NCBI GenBank assembly: GCA_035279665.1
Contig: DATEHI010000159.1
Span: 1 to 6,526 of the forward strand
Origin: CF-13 sp035279665
Lineage (GTDB): Bacteria > Chloroflexota > Dormibacteria > CF-121
DNA: 6,526 bases
Direction of reading: 5' to 3'
Of the stretch, positions 1 through 5,780 are shown piece after piece. Made by a program: the position numbers and the translations under genes. Under the pieces are notes generated by a model that was given only the letters and a program-made list of their open reading frames with translations, was not told the origin of the DNA and did no database searches. Within the stretch, counting starts at the first letter, position 1; every line of letters starts with the position of its first letter.

Positions 1-617
1 CGGGCAAAGCCGAGACGGGCACGACCATCTGTCCCGCCTCACCGTCGGCGGATAACCCGTGCTCGTTGACGGTGCGGGTCAAGGTGGCGGACATCGGCAG
101 CCCGAGCGCCAGCAGCCTGCTCGAGGAAGTGGGCGGCTACACCTTCGGCGCGACGATCCAGGAAGCAATGGAGAACAACGCCACCGCCGAGGCGGACACG
201 GTGCCCCTGGAGATCGACGGTGTCTGTTGCTACAACTTCCAGGCCTCGGTCGCCAATACGTTCCCACCACCCTGCCACGAAGGGGATGGTGAGGGTGACG
301 TCTCGGACGGTCGCGGCGGCACAGCGCATATGCGATTCGACGCGGATGGATGCAAGGATGGCAACCCTGAATCGATCCAGGAGAACGATTCCAAGACGGG
401 TGATGACTTCCAGTCCGACCGAACGACGGCGGTCATCTACAACGATGCGCTCTCGAACGTGACGATCCTCGGTACCGGGACGCACAACGGCAGCCCGGTG
501 ACCTTCACCCTGGTCGCGGTCAATGGAGCGGCTGGGGTCGGGACCTACAACTTGACCCTGAGTGACGGCTATTCGGTCAACGGCACGCTGCTGAGCGGCA
601 GCATCCAGCTCCAGTAG
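1..617 (+). CDS. C-terminal part of a secreted protein with a C-x25-C terminal domain (5' end outside window)
   Basis: The reading frame is open from base 3 to the TAG at 615-617, so this is the 3' part of a longer gene. The TTG at 66 is internal and not a credible start. About 204 residues are visible. The first part contains an IGSP motif (about base 93), the segment LEEVGGYTFGA and a DGVCCYNF motif. A short Pro stretch (FPPP) then leads to a final 114-residue domain (273-614) beginning CHEGDG, with DADGCKDG in the middle and ending DGYSVNGTLLSGSIQL. That domain matches the end of the next gene's product. The many Cys and the Asp/Gly/Asn/Thr-rich composition suggest an extracellular beta-rich protein. 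The downstream protein also has IGSP ahead of its terminal domain, so the missing part may resemble that gene, a sialidase-like propeller; this is inference. No enzymatic function can be assigned from the visible part. It is probably co-transcribed with the next gene, 12 bases away. Confidence 0.85.
   Translation, partial: GKAETGTTICPASPSADNPCSLTVRVKVADIGSPSASSLLEEVGGYTFGATIQEAMENNATAEADTVPLEIDGVCCYNFQASVANTFPPPCHEGDGEGDVSDGRGGTAHMRFDADGCKDGNPESIQENDSKTGDDFQSDRTTAVIYNDALSNVTILGTGTHNGSPVTFTLVAVNGAAGVGTYNLTLSDGYSVNGTLLSGSIQLQ
273..614 (+). other. Shared C-terminal domain, copy 1 (C-x25-C, DADGCKDG)
   Basis: This domain spans the final 114 residues of the truncated secreted protein. It begins at the Cys of CHEGDG right after a Pro-rich linker. 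It has exactly two Cys, 26 positions apart (C-x25-C). The second lies inside an Asp-rich loop, DADGCKDG, that looks like a calcium-binding turn. The end alternates hydrophobic residues in a DGY-x3-G-x-L-x2-G-x-I-x-L pattern typical of closing beta strands. The counterpart is the end of the 859-residue protein. By hand alignment, roughly 40 of about 115 positions are identical, with only one small gap. Confidence 0.75.
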
Positions 618-622
618 GGAGG
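617..622 (+). promoter_or_regulatory. Shine-Dalgarno of the 859-residue secreted protein
   Basis: GGGAGG lies 7 bases before the ATG at 630 and shares its first G with the TAG stop of the upstream gene. It fixes the start of the downstream gene and suggests translational coupling within one transcript. Confidence 0.8.
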
Positions 623-629
623 TAAAACG

Positions 630-719
630 ATGCGGATAAGCTTTCGTCGCGCGACGGCTCTGACGGCGGTGACGCTGGTGCTCGGCGCGCTCAGCGTAAG
701 CCCGGCGCCCGGCCTGGCA
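630..719 (+). other. Signal peptide (Sec type)
   Basis: Residues 1-30 show a positive n-region (R2, R6, R7), a hydrophobic core of about 14 residues (TALTAVTLVLGALSV) and a polar c-region ending G-L-A, followed by A-P-P-P. There is no lipobox Cys and no twin-Arg FLK-type motif, so a soluble Sec-exported protein is expected. Confidence 0.85.
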
Positions 720-3209
720 GCCCCCCCACCGGCCGCTACCTTCAACCCGAACCTTCTGTTGCCTGGCAGCAATGGGGCAGCCGAGCCCAGCATTCGAACG
801 AACAGTCACGGGCAGTCCTTCGTGATCGGCCCAACCGGCTCGCAGTGCCAGGCGATGCGGGTCGCCCACAACGGCGCCACCGCAAAGTTCATCGGTGCGC
901 CCGACCACAACGCCGGTGGCGGCGACTGCGACTGGGCGATCGGGCCCAAAGAGACGACGGCGCTCGCGGGCTTTCCGACCCCGACCAACGACAACCTTGC
1001 TTTCTCGAGCCTGGACAACCTGGTCAACATCACAACCGGCAAGTCCGGCGATAACGGGAACTCGTTTTCGTCGCCCAATCCTGCATCAACCCAAACGGTT
1101 GGCGATGACCGGATGTGGATGGCCGCCGACCCGAAACTCAACAGCGGCGGCTTCAACACGATCTTCATGACGTTCCACGACATCCACATCGCCGACATCC
1201 AGCTCAGCATCTCGATCGATGGTGGCTTTACCTACACGCAGGCTGTTCCCGAAGTCATCAACCCTGCCGAGATTCCTCAAGGCCAATGGCAAGGATTAAC
1301 CGCGGGGCTGGCCGGGAACGAGCTCGGAAACATCGTCGCCAGGCGGGACCCGATCAGCCATAAGCTGACCCTCTATTCGATCTTCGCCACCCCTGACAGC
1401 GCCAACGACAACGCCTGTCAGGGCAATCCACTCGTTAGCACCAACAACTTCAACCGCTTGTACGAGGCGGTCGGGACGGTCACCGAGACAACCGCAGTCC
1501 CGACAGTCGCGTGGAATGACTACGAGATCTACCATGGACAGGCAACCCAGTACGCAACCAACAGCTGTCCCGGCAACCCGATCGTCGTCAAGGCGGGCGA
1601 CCGCCTCAACCGCATCTTTCCGGTGACAACGGTCGATTCCACAGGCCGGGTCTATGCCTTCTGGTCTGACGGAAACCACATCTTCACCAAGTCGGATTCA
1701 ACGGGCGCCGGCTGGGTCGCGGGTGCTGCCGGCGTGCAGATCCCGAACTTTGGCACTGACAACACCGCGATCATGCCGTGGGCGGATGCGCTGTCTCAGG
1801 GTGGGGCGCCCGGCGTCGTGGACGCCGTCTTCTATGGCGCGCACGGCGGATCCGGCGCGCAGCCAAACCCACAGGACGATCCGAACAACATCTGGAACGC
1901 ATACATGGCCCAGACCGTGGACGGTGGTGCCACCTGGGCGACCTTCAAGGCTAGCGACCATGACATCCACACGAGCCAGGTGTGCATCGACGGCCTGAAC
2001 TGCAATCCGCCGTTCAGCAACCGCGATCGCACGCTTCTCGACTTCTTCCAGGTCGCGATCGACCCGACAAATGGCGCCGCCGGTATCGCCTTCGCCGACG
2101 ACCATGCGTCGCACGGCAGTGCCGTCCTCTACTACACGCGGCAGTGCACCGGGACGAGTGCGAAGACGGGCCTGGCGCTGGTGAACGACTGCAAGGCTCC
2201 GGCACCACCCCCCCTGCCGCCTCAAGGAAATGTCTGCCCGGGCCCGCAGATCCTGGACTTCATCAACGACGCGCCCAACAACTACCCCGGCGGCATGGGG
2301 CAAAACCTTGACAACCTCGATATCCGGAGCGGGACCTTCAAGTCAGCCGCCGGTGGATCGACCATCGATGTCACCCTCGGTCTCAAAGATCTGGAGGCAC
2401 CACCGACAGCCGCGAACCCCAACATTATCTCCGCGCTATGGAGCGTCTTCTTCCAGTACAAGAACGCGGATGCGCAGACCTGGTGGTTCGTTCGCGCAAC
2501 CAGCAATGGCAGCGGTTCGACCGCGGTCGTCCAGTACAACTACGGCACCTGGAAAGCCGGCACCTTCACGCGGATCGGGGCGATCACCGGCGAGTTTCAT
2601 CCAGGCTCCTTGGGAACGATCGTTTACCATCTGCCGCGAGTCAACATCGGCTCTCCAGTGGACGGCGCGCACCTGACCAACACGTGGGCCGATACACACG
2701 GTTCGCCAGGACAGGTGCTGGGCAACGGCATCTATTACACGGCTGCGGCCGACCGGGCACCAAACGCCAACTTCGGTGCTGATCACATCGTCGGCACGCC
2801 TCCTTGCCCGGCTGGTGGAGGCGGCGGTGGAGGAGGCGGCGGCGGTGGCGGTGGCGGTAGCTGCCACGAAGCGGACGGCACCGGAAATGTCCAGGGAAAG
2901 AATGGTGGCAGCGCGAGCTTCCAATCCGATGAGGACGGCTGCAAAGACGGCGATCAGAACGGCGAGCAGGTCTCGGATCCTGGAGCCAAAGAGGATTTCC
3001 GTTCCACGGAGATCCAGTCAGTCCAGTTCGACAACGCCTCGGGAGCGATGACCGTCTACGGGCTGGGCGTCAGCAATGGTCTGGCGGTGTCGTTCCTGAT
3101 CGTGGAACAGGCGGCTACGACGACAACACCAGATCTCTACAGCATCGAATTGACCGACGGCTACGTGAATAGCGGCAGTCTCACGACAGGAACGATCACC
3201 CTGCACTAA
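630..3209 (+). CDS. Secreted sialidase-like (Asp-box) beta-propeller protein with poly-Gly linker and C-terminal C-x25-C domain
   Basis: The product has 859 residues; the ATG follows a strong GGGAGG. Residues 1-30 are a Sec signal peptide: RISFRR, a hydrophobic core, and likely cleavage after GLA. Residues 40-515 look like a sialidase-superfamily propeller. EPSIRTNSHG marks the first blade, Asp boxes are S195-I-D197-GG-F-T201-Y202 and T429-V-D431-GG-A-T435-W436, and NRDRTLLDFFQVAID precedes the last strands. A Pro-rich linker (PAPPPLPP) leads to a beta-rich middle domain (536-727) starting CPGPQILDF and containing IGSP. Gly 729-743 form an uninterrupted run. Residues 745-859 are the terminal domain shared with the upstream gene. 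Asp boxes are structural and do not prove sialidase activity; I did not find a convincing arginine triad or FRIP motif, so a binding, adhesion or other glycan-related role is equally possible. The gene is probably co-transcribed with the upstream gene and ends at a strong terminator. Confidence 0.88.
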   Translation: MRISFRRATALTAVTLVLGALSVSPAPGLAAPPPAATFNPNLLLPGSNGAAEPSIRTNSHGQSFVIGPTGSQCQAMRVAHNGATAKFIGAPDHNAGGGDCDWAIGPKETTALAGFPTPTNDNLAFSSLDNLVNITTGKSGDNGNSFSSPNPASTQTVGDDRMWMAADPKLNSGGFNTIFMTFHDIHIADIQLSISIDGGFTYTQAVPEVINPAEIPQGQWQGLTAGLAGNELGNIVARRDPISHKLTLYSIFATPDSANDNACQGNPLVSTNNFNRLYEAVGTVTETTAVPTVAWNDYEIYHGQATQYATNSCPGNPIVVKAGDRLNRIFPVTTVDSTGRVYAFWSDGNHIFTKSDSTGAGWVAGAAGVQIPNFGTDNTAIMPWADALSQGGAPGVVDAVFYGAHGGSGAQPNPQDDPNNIWNAYMAQTVDGGATWATFKASDHDIHTSQVCIDGLNCNPPFSNRDRTLLDFFQVAIDPTNGAAGIAFADDHASHGSAVLYYTRQCTGTSAKTGLALVNDCKAPAPPPLPPQGNVCPGPQILDFINDAPNNYPGGMGQNLDNLDIRSGTFKSAAGGSTIDVTLGLKDLEAPPTAANPNIISALWSVFFQYKNADAQTWWFVRATSNGSGSTAVVQYNYGTWKAGTFTRIGAITGEFHPGSLGTIVYHLPRVNIGSPVDGAHLTNTWADTHGSPGQVLGNGIYYTAAADRAPNANFGADHIVGTPPCPAGGGGGGGGGGGGGGGSCHEADGTGNVQGKNGGSASFQSDEDGCKDGDQNGEQVSDPGAKEDFRSTEIQSVQFDNASGAMTVYGLGVSNGLAVSFLIVEQAATTTTPDLYSIELTDGYVNSGSLTTGTITLH
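2235..2810 (+). other. Middle beta-rich domain of the 859-residue protein
   Basis: Residues 536-727 lie between a Pro-rich and a poly-Gly linker. The domain starts with CPGPQILDF, continues with NLDIRSGTF and a strand-rich stretch (FFQYKNAD, WWFVRAT), and ends with a segment containing VNIGSP and GADHIVGTPPC. The IGSP motif and its position before the terminal domain match the visible start of the upstream truncated gene, although that region of the upstream protein is otherwise rather different. I do not assign a named family; a carbohydrate-binding-like or DOMON-like sandwich is one possibility. Confidence 0.5.
2814..2858 (+). repeat. Poly-glycine linker, 15 consecutive Gly codons
   Basis: Fifteen Gly codons in a row (7 GGC, 5 GGT, 3 GGA, no GGG) encode residues 729-743. 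The mixed codons break up a pure trinucleotide repeat, which lowers slippage and suggests selection for the glycine run itself. It separates the middle domain from the terminal C-x25-C domain and probably acts as a flexible spacer. Confidence 0.95.
2862..3206 (+). other. Shared C-terminal domain, copy 2 (C-x25-C, DEDGCKDG)
   Basis: Residues 745-859 start CHEADGTGNV and contain DEDGCKDG, then V/T-rich strands with G-L-G-x3-NG and a closing DGYVNSGSLTTGTITL. The spacing of the two Cys is identical to copy 1 at 273-614. The Asp-rich loop holding the second Cys suggests a metal-stabilised, disulfide-closed fold. The position at the very end of two exported proteins fits surface retention, oligomerisation or ligand binding; the sequence does not decide which. 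Confidence 0.75.
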
Positions 3210-3233
3210 GGCATCGCGCTCTCAACCTCCTCC

Positions 3234-3266
3234 AAGAGAGGCCGGCCGAGCCGGCCTCTCTTTTTG
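3234..3266 (+). terminator. Intrinsic terminator of the secreted-protein unit
   Basis: A perfect 13-bp stem (AAGAGAGGCCGGC pairing with 3250-3262) closes a 3-base CGA loop and runs into a T-tract at 3261-3265. It lies 25 bases after the TAA of the 859-residue gene. On the other strand the stem is followed only by TTGGAGG, so it is a poor terminator for leftward transcripts. Confidence 0.93.
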
Positions 3267-3279
3267 TCAGACTTATGGC

Positions 3280-3474
3280 ATGTGCCGAAGTATCAAGACG
3301 CTCCGCCGCCGTGACGAAAAGCCAACCGACCAGGAGATCCACGACGCCGCCCTACAGTTCGTCCGCAAGATCAGCGGCTATCGAGTGCCGTCACGCGCCA
3401 ATACGCCGGCGTTCGATTCGGCGGTCCGCGACGTGAGCGCCAGCTCGCGCCGGCTGCTGGACGCGATCGCTTAA
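3280..3474 (+). CDS. DUF2277 family protein
   Basis: This is a 64-residue protein recognised by its family-typical start MCRSIKTLRR, followed by a T-D-Q-E-I helix, AALQFVRKISGYRVPSRAN and a final helix with SSRRLLDAI. DUF2277 proteins are small, cytosolic and of unknown function; the conserved MCR-x-IKTL start supports the ATG at 3280. This copy ends soon after the R-R-L-L-x-A-I helix and may be on the short side for the family. There is no Shine-Dalgarno, and the start lies only 14 bases after the T-tract of the preceding terminator. A leaderless transcript, or read-through from the upstream unit, is therefore likely. The gene converges on the histidine kinase, and the two stop codons share TTAA. 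Confidence 0.88.
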   Translation: MCRSIKTLRRRDEKPTDQEIHDAALQFVRKISGYRVPSRANTPAFDSAVRDVSASSRRLLDAIA

Positions 3475-5195
3475 GACGTTGCCAGCGGCAGGCGCAAGAC
3501 GAAGGTCGAGCCTTTGCCCGGCCGGCTCGCCTGCAGCTGCAGCGAGCCGCCCATCTGCTCAGCCAGGCCGCGGCTGAGGTAGAGGCCGAGGCCGCTTCCC
3601 GGATTCTCCCTGGAGAGCCGGTCCGTGCCGCGGGCAAACCGCTCGAAGATCCGCGCCTGGTCGGCGGGTGCGACCCCGGCCCCGTCGTCGGCCACGGTGA
3701 TCGCCAGCTGGCCCGCGTCGCGCCGCGCCTGGATCCGGATGGTTGCGGCATGGTCACTGTAGGTCAGGGCGTTGTTGATGAGGTTGTCGAGAATCTTTCC
3801 AACCATGGCCCGATCGGCCAGCACGGTGCCGTCGTCACTGCTCTCGATCTGAAGTTGCGCCTTGGCCAACTCGGCGCGAGGTCGGGCGCGCCCCGCAGCC
3901 TCTTGCAGCGCCTCCATGACAGACAGCGGCTCAGCCCTGGGCGTCAGCACCCTTCCCTCGAGGCGGGCCACGGTGAGGAGTTCGTCCGCCAGAAGTTTGG
4001 CTTCCTCGGTCTTTCGCTGCGCCGTCGCGAGGACGTCCTTGAGGGCCGTAGGCAGCTCACCGAACGCGCCTTCTAGCGCCATCCCCAGATAGCCGCTGGC
4101 GACGGTAAGGGGCGCTCTCAGCTCGTGGACGGCGATGCTCATGAACTCGCTTTTCGCCTGCTCCGCCTTCTGGGCCTGGGCGATCAGTCGGGCGTTGCGC
4201 AGGAGAAGGGCGCCCAGCGTGGAAAAATGCTGCAGCGATTGCACCGCTGCGGGATCAAATGGCTCATCGGTTTTGCGGCCCATTGCCAGCAGGCCGATGG
4301 TCTCGCCGCCGATAGCCAGCGGAGCGACCAGGAAGCGCCGATACGGCTGCACCACCGACTCGAGGCCTTCGGGGGCGCCGGTGTACTCGGCGGCGGTCAG
4401 CTCGACCGGGCGGCCTTGTGAGACCCCGGCCAGCACACTGGGCATGAGCGGCCAGCGGCTGCCCACGAGCTCCCCCGTCGGGGTCGATTCGATCACCATC
4501 TCGGTGCCGTCGAGGCGGGCAAGTGACATGCCATCGGCGTCAACCGAAGCGCCGGCGCGCTGCAGCAGGCGACGTAGCACCTCATCCAGGTGCACCTGGC
4601 TCGCGACATCCTCGGCCGCCTCCACCGCCGCTTGCAGCCGCGCTGCCGTTTCGTCGGCGCGCTTTCGTGCTGCCTTGCCCTCTTCGAAGAGCCGGGCGTT
4701 GCGCAGCGCGAGCCCCGAGATGGTCCCCAGCAAGGTCAACGCCGTCAGGTCCGCTGACGTGAACTCTCGATCCTCGTAGCGGCTGAAGACCAGCATGCCG
4801 ACGGCCCGTCCGCCGTGCACCAGTGGGACTACGGCTACGTGCCGCACGCTGGTGAGCGCTTGGCGGAACTCGGGCGCCGCCCGGTCAGCCGCCAATCGAC
4901 CGCCAAAGGTCGGCTGCAAGGTATCGATCGCCTTCTGGACAAGGGGCTGTCCGGCGAAGTAGTCGTCCGAGTAGCGTTGGCCGACCCAGGTCAGCTCGCC
5001 CGCCCTACCGTAGGTGGCTTCGATCACAACCTGGTCGTCGACCAGGCTGGAGAGTGTGGCCCGATCCGCTTGGACGGCATGTGTGCCCCGCTCCAGGATA
5101 CGGGCGATGACCTCCCGCGGGTCGAGTGACCCGGCGACGTCGAGGGCGATCTGGATGAGTTCGCCGGGGTCCTCGTATGGCTCAGAGGCCAACAT
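3471..5195 (-). CDS. Cytosolic hybrid-free sensor histidine kinase with two GAF domains
   Basis: With the ATG at 5195 the product has 574 residues. It would autophosphorylate a histidine and pass the phosphate to an unlinked response regulator. GAF 1 spans about 21-168, a charged coiled coil about 169-198, and GAF 2 about 200-337. The dimerisation helix has FMSIAVHELRAPLTV with His357. The ATPase domain has an N box (DNLINNALTYS, 470-480), G1 box (DDGAGV, 503-508), F box (IFERF, 516-520) and G2 box (GSGLGLYLS, 533-541). All catalytic boxes look intact. There is no membrane segment, signal peptide or receiver domain, so the GAFs probably sense a small ligand, redox state or partner inside the cell. 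The frame is open back to 5417, but the extra 74 residues are Ser/Arg/Pro-rich and antisense to the neighbouring SRPBCC gene, so I prefer 5195. No good Shine-Dalgarno precedes it, and the start is the least certain part. No regulator gene adjoins. Confidence 0.9.
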   Translation of the reverse strand: MLASEPYEDPGELIQIALDVAGSLDPREVIARILERGTHAVQADRATLSSLVDDQVVIEATYGRAGELTWVGQRYSDDYFAGQPLVQKAIDTLQPTFGGRLAADRAAPEFRQALTSVRHVAVVPLVHGGRAVGMLVFSRYEDREFTSADLTALTLLGTISGLALRNARLFEEGKAARKRADETAARLQAAVEAAEDVASQVHLDEVLRRLLQRAGASVDADGMSLARLDGTEMVIESTPTGELVGSRWPLMPSVLAGVSQGRPVELTAAEYTGAPEGLESVVQPYRRFLVAPLAIGGETIGLLAMGRKTDEPFDPAAVQSLQHFSTLGALLLRNARLIAQAQKAEQAKSEFMSIAVHELRAPLTVASGYLGMALEGAFGELPTALKDVLATAQRKTEEAKLLADELLTVARLEGRVLTPRAEPLSVMEALQEAAGRARPRAELAKAQLQIESSDDGTVLADRAMVGKILDNLINNALTYSDHAATIRIQARRDAGQLAITVADDGAGVAPADQARIFERFARGTDRLSRENPGSGLGLYLSRGLAEQMGGSLQLQASRPGKGSTFVLRLPLATS

Positions 5196-5232
5196 ACCGC
5201 GAGTAAGACTACCCCAAGTGACGGGGGGGTGC

Positions 5233-5238
5233 CTTATA
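5233..5238 (-). promoter_or_regulatory. Possible -10 element for the histidine kinase gene
   Basis: On the minus strand TATAAG (5238 to 5233) matches the -10 consensus at five of six bases, about 38 bases before the ATG at 5195. No convincing -35 lies at normal spacing. The kinase may instead be read through from the SRPBCC gene 85 bases upstream. Confidence 0.25.
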
Positions 5239-5280
5239 ACATCGGTGGCATCGGAGAAGGCGCCATCGTCGATGTCAGCG

Positions 5281-5721
5281 CTAGCGCGTGGCGAGGGCGA
5301 AGAGCGGGTTCGGCTTGCCGCTCTCGGCGTATTGCTTGAGGCGCTCCACGATGAGTCCCCAGGTGTAATTGATCGAGCCAAGGTCGTCCTGGGAGACGGA
5401 TGCCGGCCAATCGGCATGGCGGAACAACACCCCCGTCTCCCCGTTGTCGGCAGGGGAGATGTCCCAGGTCACGGTTGTCCCATCCCAGTTGGGGAAGTCG
5501 GCGAGCGCCGTCCACTTGACTCGCTTTCCCGGCGTCAGCTCATCGATTCGCATCCGCTGGGTCGGCCCCCCAAAACCGAAGGTGGCAATCGAGCCGACCT
5601 TGGACTCGCCCTTGCTCTCCGATGTCCAGAAGGCGCCGAGCCCCCTGGCCGTGGAGACCGCCGCATAGATCTGCTCGGGAGTCGCCTTGACGTTCACCTG
5701 ATGCACCAGCGGAGCGGCCAT
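5281..5721 (-). CDS. AHSA1-type SRPBCC (START-like) domain protein
   Basis: The product has 146 residues with a helix-grip fold typical of the AHSA1/SRPBCC family. The first strand and helix are HQVNVKATPEQIYAAVSTARGLGAFW (residues 7-32). A central segment has MRIDELTPGKRVKW, and the C-terminal signature is VLFRHADWP (98-106), then WGLIVERLKQYAESGKPNP-F (121-141). Members form a hydrophobic ligand cavity; most bacterial copies have no known ligand. The ATG at 5721 has a perfect AGGAGG 8 bases upstream. The gene diverges from an ArsR-type repressor across 52 bases and is probably controlled by it. A second AHSA1 protein follows the repressor on the other strand, so the repressor is flanked by two relatives. 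The product has no Cys and no signal peptide and is cytosolic. Confidence 0.9.
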   Translation of the reverse strand: MAAPLVHQVNVKATPEQIYAAVSTARGLGAFWTSESKGESKVGSIATFGFGGPTQRMRIDELTPGKRVKWTALADFPNWDGTTVTWDISPADNGETGVLFRHADWPASVSQDDLGSINYTWGLIVERLKQYAESGKPNPLFALATR

Positions 5722-5729
5722 GTTAGCAT

Positions 5730-5735
5730 CCTCCT
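5730..5735 (-). promoter_or_regulatory. Shine-Dalgarno of the minus-strand SRPBCC gene
   Basis: AGGAGG on the minus strand lies 8 bases before the ATG at 5721. It is a consensus site, in clear contrast to the ArsR gene on the other side, which has none. Confidence 0.85.
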
Positions 5736-5745
5736 AAAGGATCGA

Positions 5746-5770
5746 CTTAATTTAGAACTAGCTTAAATAA
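5746..5770. promoter_or_regulatory. Candidate ArsR operator in the divergent gap
   Basis: The AT-rich core of the gap contains two half-site-like repeats, CTTAATTTA (5746-5754) and CTTAAATAA (5762-5770), set 16 bases apart. It also contains an inverted pair, ATTTA (5750-5754) and TAAAT (5764-5768), separated by 9 bases. The AT-rich composition is sharply different from the surrounding genes. It overlaps the -10 position of the minus-strand promoter and abuts the ArsR start, so a bound dimer could block both directions. The precise half-site cannot be decided from one sequence. Confidence 0.45.
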
Positions 5771-5780
5771 CAGATGCCAA
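5751..5780 (-). promoter_or_regulatory. Candidate sigma-70-like promoter for the minus-strand SRPBCC gene
   Basis: On the minus strand a TTGGCA (5780 to 5775, five of six to the -35 consensus) is followed after 18 bases by TCTAAA (5756 to 5751, four of six to the -10). This would start RNA near 5744, leaving a leader of about 20 bases with the AGGAGG. The -35 lies in the first codons of the ArsR gene and the -10 in the candidate operator. Confidence 0.4.

Noticed and set aside
66..617. First gene as a complete 183-residue protein starting at TTG 66
   Set aside because: The frame continues open to the left edge with similar coding composition, there is no ribosome site or signal peptide at 66, and the segment looks like the inside of a larger domain.
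721..727. Seven-C run just after the signal peptide as a phase-variation switch (a similar run lies at 2208-2214)
   Set aside because: Both runs encode Pro in linker-like segments and are short for slippage. There is no evidence of length variation in a single sequence.
39..908. 289-residue minus-strand frame over the first two genes
   Set aside because: It covers the end of one secreted-protein gene and the signal peptide of the next, both well supported on +. The composition is shadow-like.
1698..2303. 201-residue minus-strand frame inside the propeller gene
   Set aside because: It is antisense to a recognisable Asp-box region, with Arg/Val-rich composition and no motif.
4135..4779. 214-residue + frame inside the kinase gene
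   Set aside because: It is dominated by Ser/Arg/Ala from the complement of GAF-coding codons, with no domain and no ribosome site.
5278..5287. Perfect palindrome GCGCTAGCGC at the SRPBCC stop codon
   Set aside because: It is too short and has no loop for a hairpin or T-tract. It is explained by the coding end plus chance in GC-rich DNA.
5196..5417. N-terminal extension of the histidine kinase by 74 residues
   Set aside because: The extension is Ser/Arg/Pro-rich, has no domain, and lies antisense to the well-supported SRPBCC gene (5281-5721). GAF-type sequence begins just after the ATG at 5195.
5014..5766. Long 250-residue frame on + opposite the kinase and SRPBCC genes
   Set aside because: It spans two well-supported genes on the other strand, has low-complexity composition and shows no family motif. 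It is a by-product of high GC.
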